From the NCBI GenBank assembly GCA_024637395.1, contig JAGXFG010000074.1, forward strand, positions 1-34,100: DNA of 34,100 nucleotides, given 5' to 3'. The notes under the pieces are model-generated. The model did not search any database and was not told where the DNA came from. It worked only from the letters and a program-made list of their open reading frames with translations. Below are positions 1 through 6,556 of the stretch, in pieces. The stretch comes from Burkholderiaceae bacterium. Lineage in GTDB: Bacteria > Pseudomonadota > Gammaproteobacteria > Burkholderiales > Burkholderiaceae_E. Numbering within the stretch: the first letter of the stretch is position 1; each line of letters begins with the position of its first letter. A program made the position numbers and the translations under genes.

Positions 1-120
1 ATGATGGGCGGTGGCTACGGTCCCGGCGCGATGATGGGCGGCGGCTACGGTCCGGGCGCAATGATGGGCGGCGGCTACGGTCCGGGCGCAATGATGGGCG
101 GCGGCTACGGTCCCGGGCCG
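1..120 (+). repeat. Four tandem 30-bp in-frame repeats (decapeptide MMGGGYGPGA)
   Basis: Four head-to-tail 30-base units start at 1, 31, 61 and 91. Units 2 and 3 are identical, while units 1 and 4 differ at a few positions, mostly synonymous. The array may continue upstream of the window. Because the period is a multiple of three, copy-number change by slippage or recombination would alter repeat length without shifting the frame. Confidence 0.95.
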
Positions 121-441
121 AACAGCGACGCGTGGCTGGCGCAGTACAAGGAGGCGTTGAGCATCACCGCCAACCAGGAAGGCGCCTGGCAGACGTTTGC
201 CAAGCAATCCCAGGAGCAGGCCGACGCGATGCGCACAGCGAACGAAGCGATGTTCACGTCGCTGCAAGATCCGAAACTCACCGCGCCAGAGCGGGCCGCA
301 CTGATGAGTGCCCTGATTCGGCAGCGCAGCGCTGCGATGGCATCGTCGGCGAGTGCGCTCAAGGATCTATACGCAGCCCTCACGCCGGAGCAACGCGCGC
401 TAATCGACCAGGGTCCCGGGGCCGGTTACCAGCGCCGCTAA
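1..441 (+). CDS. Spy/CpxP-like LTxxQ-motif periplasmic protein, 5' end outside window
   Basis: The reading frame is open at base 1, so the true start and any signal peptide probably lie upstream. The first 40 visible residues are four copies of a decapeptide MMGGGYGPGA (last copy altered to end GP). A helical domain of about 105 residues follows, with a C-terminal LTPEQRALID segment, the LTxxQ signature of Spy/CpxP-type periplasmic chaperones. Spy-family proteins bind unfolded envelope proteins and are typically induced by envelope or metal stress. Met/Gly-rich N-terminal tracts are common low-complexity extensions in this family, and paired methionines could bind Cu(I), which would fit the copper genes at 3.5-6.4 kb. 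That role is inference. The family call rests on the LTPEQR motif and the helical composition, because the canonical first LTxxQ motif is not obvious (an LTAPER segment sits at its place). Confidence 0.6.
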   Translation: MMGGGYGPGAMMGGGYGPGAMMGGGYGPGAMMGGGYGPGPNSDAWLAQYKEALSITANQEGAWQTFAKQSQEQADAMRTANEAMFTSLQDPKLTAPERAALMSALIRQRSAAMASSASALKDLYAALTPEQRALIDQGPGAGYQRR

Positions 442-470
442 CCGAAGGCCCGGTTTCACAAGGACCAGAG

Positions 471-500
471 TGATCAGGGTGCCGACCGGCACCCTGATCA
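471..500 (+). terminator. Perfect 13-bp hairpin downstream of the Spy-like gene (possible terminator or mRNA element)
   Basis: TGATCAGGGTGCC (471-483) is followed by a GACC loop and its exact reverse complement (488-500). It lies 30 bases after the stop of the Spy-like gene and 26 bases before the next start. No T-run follows, so a canonical intrinsic terminator is not certain. It may instead be a transcript-stabilising or attenuating hairpin, or a protein-binding palindrome. Confidence 0.5.
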
Positions 501-525
501 TCGCACCAAAATGGAGCTTGACCGC

Positions 526-990
526 ATGAACACTCGAGTCGCCAACCTGAATCCGGCCAGCTACGGTGTGCTTGCCTTCGCACTCCTGCTCGGGTTTTAC
601 TTTTCCTCGCTGACTCTAATATCGGGTTGGAGTTTCACCTGGCAGCAGTTCACCGAGTTCTGGTATTTCCTCGTGCCGCTCGGAGCTGGTTTCGGGCTGC
701 AGGTTGCCCTCTACGTGCGGCTGCGGCGGCTGGTACTGAATTCGAAGGATTCCGGCACCGTCATGGCGGCTTCCGGCACCACCTCGACCGCAGCCATGGT
801 CTCATGCTGCGCCCACTATCTCGTCAACCTGGCGCCAGTACTCGGCGCGACCGGATTGGTGACCTTCGCAACCCAGTATCAACTCGAGTTCTTCTGGGTC
901 GGTCTCGCGTTCAACGTCGCCGGGATCGCCTTCATCGCCAACAAACTCCGCAACGCTTCCAAGGACCATGCCCAATGCGTACCCGCCTGA
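526..990 (+). CDS. Four-helix membrane protein with a CCxH motif, unknown function
   Basis: A 154-residue hydrophobic protein with about four predicted membrane segments (roughly residues 14-34, 44-64, 88-112 and 120-140). The third segment carries Cys94, Cys95 and His97 (MVSCCAHYLVNLAPVLGATG), a plausible metal- or thiol-reactive site inside the membrane. I do not recognise a characterised family. The ATG at 526 is preferred over an in-frame ATG at 511 because a GGAG sits 9 bases upstream of it. The gene overlaps the start of the exported-protein gene at 975 by 16 bases, so the two are probably translationally coupled and act together. A role in metal handling is inferred only from the motif and the neighbouring copper genes. 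Confidence 0.75.
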   Translation: MNTRVANLNPASYGVLAFALLLGFYFSSLTLISGWSFTWQQFTEFWYFLVPLGAGFGLQVALYVRLRRLVLNSKDSGTVMAASGTTSTAAMVSCCAHYLVNLAPVLGATGLVTFATQYQLEFFWVGLAFNVAGIAFIANKLRNASKDHAQCVPA

Positions 991-1379
991 CTCCACTGCT
1001 CTCGTTCGTCGTCGCTGCAACCCTCATTTCTGGCAGCGCATTGGCCGCACCAAACCTTCCATCCCGAACCAGCTCGGCGGCAGCGGTCATGATGACTGCC
1101 ACGCCGCATCCCCTGACGGGAACCGTGTGGGAGTTCGACGTTGTCCTCAACACCCACTCCGGCGCGCTGGCCGACGACCTGGCGACGAGCGCAACGCTGG
1201 TTGCCGACGGCGGCAAACCCCTTGCCGCGCTGGCATGGCAGGGCGATCCGCCCGGCGGTCATCACCGCAAAGGCGTACTGCAGTTCAAGCCAATCTCGCC
1301 CCTGCCCAAGTCGCTCGAGCTGCGCATCACCCGTGACGGCGAGCCGCAACCACGGGTGTTCCAGTGGACGCTGAAGTAA
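975..1379 (+). CDS. Small exported protein of unknown function, coupled to the CCxH membrane protein
   Basis: A 134-residue protein with a clear signal peptide (hydrophobic residues 6-23, likely cleavage after SALA at 24). The mature part, about 110 residues, appears to be beta-rich and includes WEFDVVLNTHSGALADDL and GGHHRKGVLQF. The conserved-looking histidines 61, 96 and 97 could be metal ligands. No characterised family is recognised. The ATG at 975 lies inside the 3' end of the preceding membrane-protein gene, with AAGGA about 10 bases upstream, so the pair is very likely one operon. The protein probably works in the periplasm or is anchored through its membrane partner, but its function is open. 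Confidence 0.75.
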   Translation: MRTRLTPLLSFVVAATLISGSALAAPNLPSRTSSAAAVMMTATPHPLTGTVWEFDVVLNTHSGALADDLATSATLVADGGKPLAALAWQGDPPGGHHRKGVLQFKPISPLPKSLELRITRDGEPQPRVFQWTLK

Positions 1380-1425
1380 AGCTGCGACGCCAAGCGACCA
1401 CAGGATGCGCGAAGGAGGAACGATA

Positions 1426-1467
1426 ATGGGCCTGGCGCTAGCCCGAGATATCCGACACCAGGAGTAA
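1426..1467 (+). CDS. Possible 13-residue leader peptide before the AckA-PduL gene
   Basis: A very short frame (MGLALARDIRHQE, then TAA) follows a near-ideal ribosome-binding site, AAGGAGGAA at 1412-1420, with ideal spacing. Its last codons contain the AGGAG (1460-1464) that serves as the ribosome-binding site of the downstream fusion gene, and its stop lies 3 bases before that gene's ATG. This geometry is typical of translational coupling or a regulatory leader. It could equally be a chance frame. Confidence 0.35.
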   Translation: MGLALARDIRHQE

Positions 1468-1470
1468 CGC

Positions 1471-3420
1471 ATGAGTCGCCGAGACAACAAACCAGCTGCC
1501 TCCAAGGTGACGCCCTCCGAGCGGCCCAACCGGCCGCCGCTGGCGGCGGCAGAATCCTCGGGGACCACATCCGGCAGGGGACACGAAACATTTCTGGTGC
1601 TGACCATCAATGCCGGCAGTTCGTCGGTCAAGTTCGGCGTCTTCGACACGGGTGCCAACAAGCAACTGTTCCAGGCAGAGATCGCGCGCGCTGCGCGCGT
1701 TGAGGACGCGATCGAGCGGATTCCGGAAATGCTGAAAGCCAAGGGCGTCGCGGCATTGGACGCCATTGGACACCGCGTGGTCCACGGGGGGACGAAGTTC
1801 CGCGATGCCTGCGTCATCGATCCTGTGGTACTCCAAGGTATCAAGGATTGTGTGCCGCTTGCGCCATTGCACAATCCCCCGGCATTGGCGGGGATCGGAG
1901 TGGCCGACGCGGCCTGGCCGGGCGTGCCGCAGGTTGCCGTGTTCGATACGGCTTTCCACCAGACGATTCCGCCGCGTGCCAGCACCTATGCGGTGCCGGA
2001 GTCGTGGCGTGAGGTTGGCCTGCAGCGCTACGGCTTTCACGGCACCTCGCACAAGTACGTGATGCTGCGGATCGCCGAGGAGCTGAGGAGCTCCGCCACC
2101 GAGTTGCGCATCATCAGTTGTCATCTGGGCAACGGGGCCAGCGTATGCGCGATCGATCGCGGCGTTTCGGTCGACACCTCGATGGGCATGACTCCCCTCG
2201 AGGGGCTGGTGATGGGAACCCGTTCAGGCGACGTCGATCCCGGCATCTTTTCCTACCTGCAACGCAGTCTTGGACTGTCCGTCGCGGACATCGAGGACGC
2301 GCTCTATCACGACAGCGGCATCGCAGCTCTCTCGGGCGCCGGCCACGACATGCGGGACATCGAGAAGCGAGCCGCCGACGGTGATGCGAAGGCACAGCTT
2401 GCGATCCAGGTTTATGCCTACCGTGCGCGCAAATACATTGGTGCCTACGCTGCCGCCATGGGTGGCGTCGATGTCGTCGCCTTCACGGGCGGCATTGGCG
2501 AGAATTCCGCCACGATGCGCGGACGCATCTGTTCGGGACTCTCATTCCTCGGGCTTGATCTCGACGACGGCCTAAATGCCGGCGTTCGCCTGAGCGGCTC
2601 CGCGGCGCCGCAGATCCAGCGCGATCATTCGCGCATCCGGGTGGTCGTCACGAAGACCCGGGAGCAATGGATGATCGCGCAGGAAGTGGCGCGCGTGTTG
2701 GCGCACGGACAGGCAACGTTCGCGGCGATCGGCGGCGCGCCGGAGATGGCGCATGAGCCGTCGCCCGCGCCCGCGAACCCGCCGATTCCGGTCGCGGTGT
2801 CGGCGCATCACGTGCATCTCACCGAAGCAGCGGTGGAGCAACTGTTTGGCCAGGGGCACACGCTGAAGATCCGCAACGCGCTCACCCAACCGGGTTTCTG
2901 GGCCGCCGAGGAAACCGTCGACGTGATCGGCCCGCGCAGCACCATCGAGCGCGTGCGCGTGCTGGGGCCGTGCCGCGCGCAGAATCAGATCGAGATTACC
3001 GAGACGGAGGCCTACCAGCTCGGCATCGATGTCGCGGTGCGTCTGTCCGGCGATACGGCCGGCACGCCGATCGTGACCCTGCGCGGGCCCGGAGGTAGCA
3101 TCGAAACCGCTGGCTTGATCGTTGCCCAACGGCATATCCACATGCAAACGGAAGATGCCCGGTTGCGGGGGTTGCAGCACGGAGATGAGGTCGAGGTCGC
3201 GATCGATTCGGCGGGACGGGATCTGGTGTTCCGTGACGTCGTGATCCGCACCGACCCCGACTTCGTGACCGAGATGCACATCGATACGGACGAGGCCAAT
3301 GCCGCCCATCTCGACCGCGGTGGCGCCGGCGAACTCGTCCCCGTTGCCGGCTGCAGCGCCAATCTCACCGGGGCGCGGGCGCCGGCAAGCCGCATGGATA
3401 AGTCATGTTGCCTCGATTGA
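1471..3420 (+). CDS. Bifunctional acetate kinase - PduL-type phosphotransacylase fusion
   Basis: One 649-residue chain carries both enzymes that interconvert acetyl-CoA and acetate. Residues about 41-412 are an acetate kinase: NAGSSSVKFGV (Asn47), HRVVHGG (Arg102), Asp159 in VFDTAF, His190 in YGFHGTSHK, Arg251 in TRSGDVDPG, GGIGEN at 340-345 and Glu398. All the expected catalytic residues are therefore present. After a Pro/Ala-rich linker, residues about 438-630 are a PduL phosphate acyltransferase with metal-ligand motifs HHVHL (446-450), RHIHM (554-558) and EMHID (601-605), but no microcompartment-targeting helix is obvious. The kinase makes ATP from acetyl-phosphate and ADP, and PduL makes acetyl-phosphate from acetyl-CoA. 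Fusion would allow local handling of the acetyl-phosphate intermediate. The start is supported by AGGAG 6 bases upstream. The N-terminal 40 residues are an unstructured extension. Propionyl/propionate is an alternative substrate pair. Confidence 0.93.
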   Translation: MSRRDNKPAASKVTPSERPNRPPLAAAESSGTTSGRGHETFLVLTINAGSSSVKFGVFDTGANKQLFQAEIARAARVEDAIERIPEMLKAKGVAALDAIGHRVVHGGTKFRDACVIDPVVLQGIKDCVPLAPLHNPPALAGIGVADAAWPGVPQVAVFDTAFHQTIPPRASTYAVPESWREVGLQRYGFHGTSHKYVMLRIAEELRSSATELRIISCHLGNGASVCAIDRGVSVDTSMGMTPLEGLVMGTRSGDVDPGIFSYLQRSLGLSVADIEDALYHDSGIAALSGAGHDMRDIEKRAADGDAKAQLAIQVYAYRARKYIGAYAAAMGGVDVVAFTGGIGENSATMRGRICSGLSFLGLDLDDGLNAGVRLSGSAAPQIQRDHSRIRVVVTKTREQWMIAQEVARVLAHGQATFAAIGGAPEMAHEPSPAPANPPIPVAVSAHHVHLTEAAVEQLFGQGHTLKIRNALTQPGFWAAEETVDVIGPRSTIERVRVLGPCRAQNQIEITETEAYQLGIDVAVRLSGDTAGTPIVTLRGPGGSIETAGLIVAQRHIHMQTEDARLRGLQHGDEVEVAIDSAGRDLVFRDVVIRTDPDFVTEMHIDTDEANAAHLDRGGAGELVPVAGCSANLTGARAPASRMDKSCCLD

Positions 3421-3469
3421 CTCCGGGGTAAGGCAGCGGCCCTGATGCCAAGCCGACGCGAGCCGCGCG

Positions 3470-3778
3470 TTAGCGGGCGAAACGCTTGACCAGCCCCATG
3501 AGTTCGTCCACCGCGGCATCCCCGTCTCCGGAGTGGATCGCGGTTCGGACGCAGCCGTTGGTGTGGCTCTCGAGCAGTTGCAACGCAACCGCATCAAGCG
3601 CCGACTGGATCGCCGCGATCTGCGTCAGCACGTCGACGCAATAGCGATCGTCCTCGACCATCTTGGTCACGCCCCGCGCCTGTCCCTGGATCTTGTTCAA
3701 GCGCCGCAACAGCGCCGGTTTGTTCGGCTGGACCACCGCCTGGTGCGAATGATGTTCGCACTGCTTGGTTTCAGGCAT
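3470..3778 (-). CDS. csoR: CsoR-family copper-sensing repressor
   Basis: A 102-residue all-helical regulator of the CsoR/RcnR/FrmR family (LLRRLNKIQGQARGVTKMVE core). The Cu(I)-type ligand triad is present as Cys47 (RYCVDV), His72 and Cys76 (SHTNGC). The N-terminus has an extra Cys/His cluster (CEHHSH, residues 7-12) that could also bind metal. Apo-CsoR binds G-tract palindromes and releases them when Cu(I) binds. The gene is the last of copA-copZ-csoR, and its ATG overlaps the end of copZ (ATGCCTGA). A TTG at 3802 would extend it by 8 residues, but the coupled ATG at 3778 is preferred. Likely targets are the palindromes at 6440-6478 (its own operon) and 9212-9230 (lemA-htpX). A formaldehyde- or persulfide-sensing relative is less likely given the ligand set and neighbours. 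Confidence 0.87.
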   Translation of the reverse strand: MPETKQCEHHSHQAVVQPNKPALLRRLNKIQGQARGVTKMVEDDRYCVDVLTQIAAIQSALDAVALQLLESHTNGCVRTAIHSGDGDAAVDELMGLVKRFAR

Positions 3779-3980
3779 CGACTTCAAACCCCGCCCCTTC
3801 AATGGCGCTCTTCATCTGGGCGACGTTCACTTTCGCATCGTCGAAGTCGACGACGGCGCGCTTGGCTTCCAGCGACACCTCCGCTTTTGTCACTCCGTCG
3901 AGGCCCTGAAGCACGTTGGTGACGCTGCGCACGCAGCCGCCACAGGTCATTCCCGAAACCGTCAAAGTTGCTGATTGCAT
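3771..3980 (-). CDS. copZ: Cu(I) chaperone, single heavy-metal-associated (HMA) domain
   Basis: A 69-residue single-domain protein with the metal-binding loop GMTCGGC (Cys13 and Cys16) and the beta-alpha-beta-beta-alpha-beta pattern of Atx1/CopZ chaperones, ending EGAGFEV. It is expected to carry Cu(I) in the cytoplasm to the HMA domains of the adjacent CopA ATPase. The start is well supported by AGGAGAAG close upstream. The stop overlaps the csoR start by 8 bases, and copA ends 49 bases upstream, so the three form one transcription unit. Confidence 0.9.
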   Translation of the reverse strand: MQSATLTVSGMTCGGCVRSVTNVLQGLDGVTKAEVSLEAKRAVVDFDDAKVNVAQMKSAIEGAGFEVDA

Positions 3981-4029
3981 TTACTTCTCCTCTGGTTGAA
4001 CAAAAAGTAGACCCCTGCCCGGGCGTTTT

Positions 4030-6438
4030 TCAGCGCCGCCGCCAGCGCCGCAGCAACAGGGAGTTGCTCACCACCGACACTGACGACAAAGCCATCGCCG
4101 CCCCGGCGATCACCGGATTGAGCATCCCGGCGGCCGCAAGCGGAATGCCGAGCACGTTGTAGATGAACGCGAAGAACAGGTTCTGGCGAATCTTGCTCAG
4201 CGTGGCGCGCGACAGGCTGATGGCGTCGACGACCGAGAGCAAGTCGCTGCGCATCAACGCAATGTCGGCGGTCTCGATCGCGACGTCCGAGCCGGCCCCG
4301 ATCGCGAAGCTGACGTCTGCGGCTGCGAGCGCCGGTGCATCGTTGACGCCGTCGCCCACCATGCCGACGACCCGGCCGGCGGTTTTGAATTCCGCAACTG
4401 CAGCCGCCTTCTCGCCCGGCAGCACCTGGGCCCTAAAATGTTCGACCCCGGCAGCGTGCGCAATCGCCTCGGCCGTCGCGGCGTTGTCGCCGGTGAGCAT
4501 CACCACGTCAATGCCCATTGCCCGCAGCTTGGCAACCGCCTCGGGTGAACTGGCGCGTAGCTTGTCGGCTATCGCGAGATAGCCGAGGACGCGCCCGGCA
4601 CCACCGACGGCGATCACGGTCTTGCCTTGTGCGACCAGAGGTGCGATCGCCGCATCGTCGACGGCCAGGCCGGACTCGGCCAGGAACCCGGGTGCGCCCA
4701 GAAACAACGTCTGTTCGCCGCCCAGCGCGGGCATGTCGAACACCGCCTGCACACCCTTGCCGGTTACGGAGCGAAACTCGCGCAGCGCGGTGAGCGGCAC
4801 GCCGAGTTGCTTCGCGTGCTCGAGCACGGCGTGCGCCAGGGGATGCGCCGAGCCGGACTCCAGGCTGGCAGCAGCAGCGATCAGGTCGTGCTCAGTGAAT
4901 CCCGCCGCCGCAACCACGTCGGTCACTACCGGTTTGCCCTCGGTCAGCGTCCCGGTCTTGTCAAGCAAGAGAGTGCTGATCTTCTCCGCGCGCTCCAGCG
5001 CCACCGCGTTCTTGACCAGGACTCCCACCTGCGCGCCGCGCCCGGTGCCCACCATGATGGCGGTCGGCGTCGCGAGGCCGAGCGCGCACGGGCAGGCGAT
5101 CACCAGCACCGCCACTGCATTGACGAGCGCCGGCGCGAGTTCGCCGCCGATGCCCCACCACAACGCAAAGGTCGCCACGCTGATCGTGACGACGATCGGC
5201 ACGAACACGCCCGCAACCCGGTCCGCGAGACGCTGGATCGGCGCCTTGCTGCCCTGGGCCTGGCGCACCAGCCGAATGATGCCCGCGAGCATGGTCGCCG
5301 CGCCTACCCCTTCAGCCGCGCAGCGCAGCAGACCCTGTTGGTTGAGCGTGCCAGCGAAGACCTTGTCGCCCGAGAGCTTGCCGACCGGCAGGCTCTCGCC
5401 GGTAAGCATGCTCTCGTCGACGCCGGACTCGCCGCTCGCCACCAGGCCGTCGACCGGGATGCTTTCACCGGGGCGAACCACGAAGATGTCACCCACCTGC
5501 ATGCTGTCCACCGGGACCTCGACGATGGCGCCATCGCGCTCCACGCGCGCCGTCTTGGGCTGCAGGCGGATGAGCGCTTCGATCGCCGCCGAGGTGCCGA
5601 GCTTGGCACGCGCCTCGAGGATCTTGCCCATCAGCACCAGCGTGATGATGACCGCGCTGGCTTCAAAGTAGACGTGCTGATCCGCTATCCCGAAGAGGGT
5701 CACGATCGCGCTCATCCCGTAGGCCATGCTGGTGCCCAACGCGATCAATACATCCATGTTCGCGCCACCACCGCGCAGCGCCTTGTAGCCACCGACGTAG
5801 AAGCGCCAGCCGATCCAGAATTGCACCGGGGTTGCCAGCGCCAGCTGCACCCAACGTGGCAGCCATTCATGGCTCGCCCCACCCCAGGCCGCAAACATCT
5901 GCAGCACCAGCGGCAGGCTCAGCGCGGCGGCGATCCACAGCAGCCGCAGCTCGCCCCGATACGCGGTCTCCCGGCGCGCCTTTTCCTCCTCGGCGCTGGC
6001 CTCGAGACGTTCGCTCGCGTCGTAGCCGGCCTTGCGGATAACCGCGCTGAGCTGCTCCACCGTGGTCATCCCGGGCAGGTAGCTCACCCGCGCCGTTTCG
6101 GCGGCGAAGTTGACTTCGGCGTGCACGCCCTCGATCTTGTTGAGGACCTTTTCGATGCGCGCCGCGCAGGCGGCGCAGGTCATGCCGTAAATCGTTAGTT
6201 CGGCAATACGCTCGGGTACCGCATAACCGGTCTTGCGTACCGTTGCGATGACGTCGGCCGCCGTAGTAGTCCCGGGGGCGAGCGTGACCAACGCCGACTC
6301 GGAGGCGAAATTCACGTTCGCGCTCACCCCCGAGAGTTTGTTGAGACTTTTCTCGATGCGCGCCGCGCAGGCGGCGCAGGTCATGCCTTCGATCGGCAGG
6401 TCAAGGGTCAGTGAGGAAGTTTCCATAGCCGCCATCAT
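4030..6438 (-). CDS. copA: Cu(I)-exporting P1B-type ATPase
   Basis: An approximately 802-residue P-type ATPase with two N-terminal HMA domains (both GMTCAAC; Cys21/24 and Cys88/91), eight expected membrane helices, the actuator motif TGES, the intramembrane CPC copper site ([12 protein letters not shown]), the phosphorylation motif DKTGTLTEG, the HP motif (SAHPLA) and the hinge [13 protein letters not shown] plus HMA domains indicate a Cu(I)/Ag(I) exporter pumping from cytoplasm to periplasm. It leads the copA-copZ-csoR unit. The start is uncertain: ATGs lie at 6438, 6435 and 6426, and a TTG at 6462 falls within the operator. The palindrome at 6440-6454 abuts the first ATG. If the TATATG at its edge is the -10, the transcript would begin near 6426 and be nearly leaderless. 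Confidence 0.95.
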   Translation of the reverse strand: MMAAMETSSLTLDLPIEGMTCAACAARIEKSLNKLSGVSANVNFASESALVTLAPGTTTAADVIATVRKTGYAVPERIAELTIYGMTCAACAARIEKVLNKIEGVHAEVNFAAETARVSYLPGMTTVEQLSAVIRKAGYDASERLEASAEEEKARRETAYRGELRLLWIAAALSLPLVLQMFAAWGGASHEWLPRWVQLALATPVQFWIGWRFYVGGYKALRGGGANMDVLIALGTSMAYGMSAIVTLFGIADQHVYFEASAVIITLVLMGKILEARAKLGTSAAIEALIRLQPKTARVERDGAIVEVPVDSMQVGDIFVVRPGESIPVDGLVASGESGVDESMLTGESLPVGKLSGDKVFAGTLNQQGLLRCAAEGVGAATMLAGIIRLVRQAQGSKAPIQRLADRVAGVFVPIVVTISVATFALWWGIGGELAPALVNAVAVLVIACPCALGLATPTAIMVGTGRGAQVGVLVKNAVALERAEKISTLLLDKTGTLTEGKPVVTDVVAAAGFTEHDLIAAAASLESGSAHPLAHAVLEHAKQLGVPLTALREFRSVTGKGVQAVFDMPALGGEQTLFLGAPGFLAESGLAVDDAAIAPLVAQGKTVIAVGGAGRVLGYLAIADKLRASSPEAVAKLRAMGIDVVMLTGDNAATAEAIAHAAGVEHFRAQVLPGEKAAAVAEFKTAGRVVGMVGDGVNDAPALAAADVSFAIGAGSDVAIETADIALMRSDLLSVVDAISLSRATLSKIRQNLFFAFIYNVLGIPLAAAGMLNPVIAGAAMALSSVSVVSNSLLLRRWRRR

Positions 6439-6439
6439 A

Positions 6440-6454
6440 TACCCCACTGGGGTA
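6440..6454. promoter_or_regulatory. CsoR-like operator 1 in front of copA
   Basis: TACCCCACTGGGGTA is a perfect 15-base palindrome around a single central base, of the TACCC-GGGTA G-tract type known for CsoR operators. On the minus strand it lies between a possible -35 (TTGCCT) and a TATATG -10-like element that runs into the copA start codons. Repressor bound here would occlude the promoter. Confidence 0.7.
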
Positions 6455-6463
6455 CAAGGCAAC

Positions 6464-6478
6464 TACCCGGTGGGGGTA
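6464..6478. promoter_or_regulatory. CsoR-like operator 2 (imperfect) upstream of copA
   Basis: TACCCGGTGGGGGTA has 5-base inverted arms (TACCC/GGGTA) and lies 24 bases centre-to-centre from the perfect palindrome. Two such sites about two helical turns apart suggest cooperative binding of more than one CsoR tetramer. The match is weaker than operator 1. Confidence 0.5.
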
Positions 6479-6556
6479 TCGCTAACTAAGCCTCAGCTCC
6501 CCGTCTGCCGCCTCTGTCGGGATGCGCCACGCGGTGGCACCATACTCGAGCTGGCA

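Noticed and set aside
1-120. Regular 30-base repeats resembling a CRISPR array
   Set aside because: The units are directly adjacent with no spacers, keep the reading frame and encode a decapeptide, so this is a coding tandem repeat.
4627-6198. 523-codon open frame on the plus strand
   Set aside because: It is antisense to copA, which has complete P-type ATPase motifs; the opposite frame is low in recognisable sequence and arises from GC-rich codon bias.
6439-6462. TTG start adding 8 residues to CopA
   Set aside because: Those codons lie within the CsoR-like palindrome and encode nothing typical of the family; ATGs directly downstream are more likely.
6440-6478. CueR (MerR-type) operator
   Set aside because: CueR sites have ACCTTCC/GGAAGGT arms in a 19-base spacer promoter; here the arms are TACCC/GGGTA and a CsoR, not a MerR protein, is encoded in the operon.
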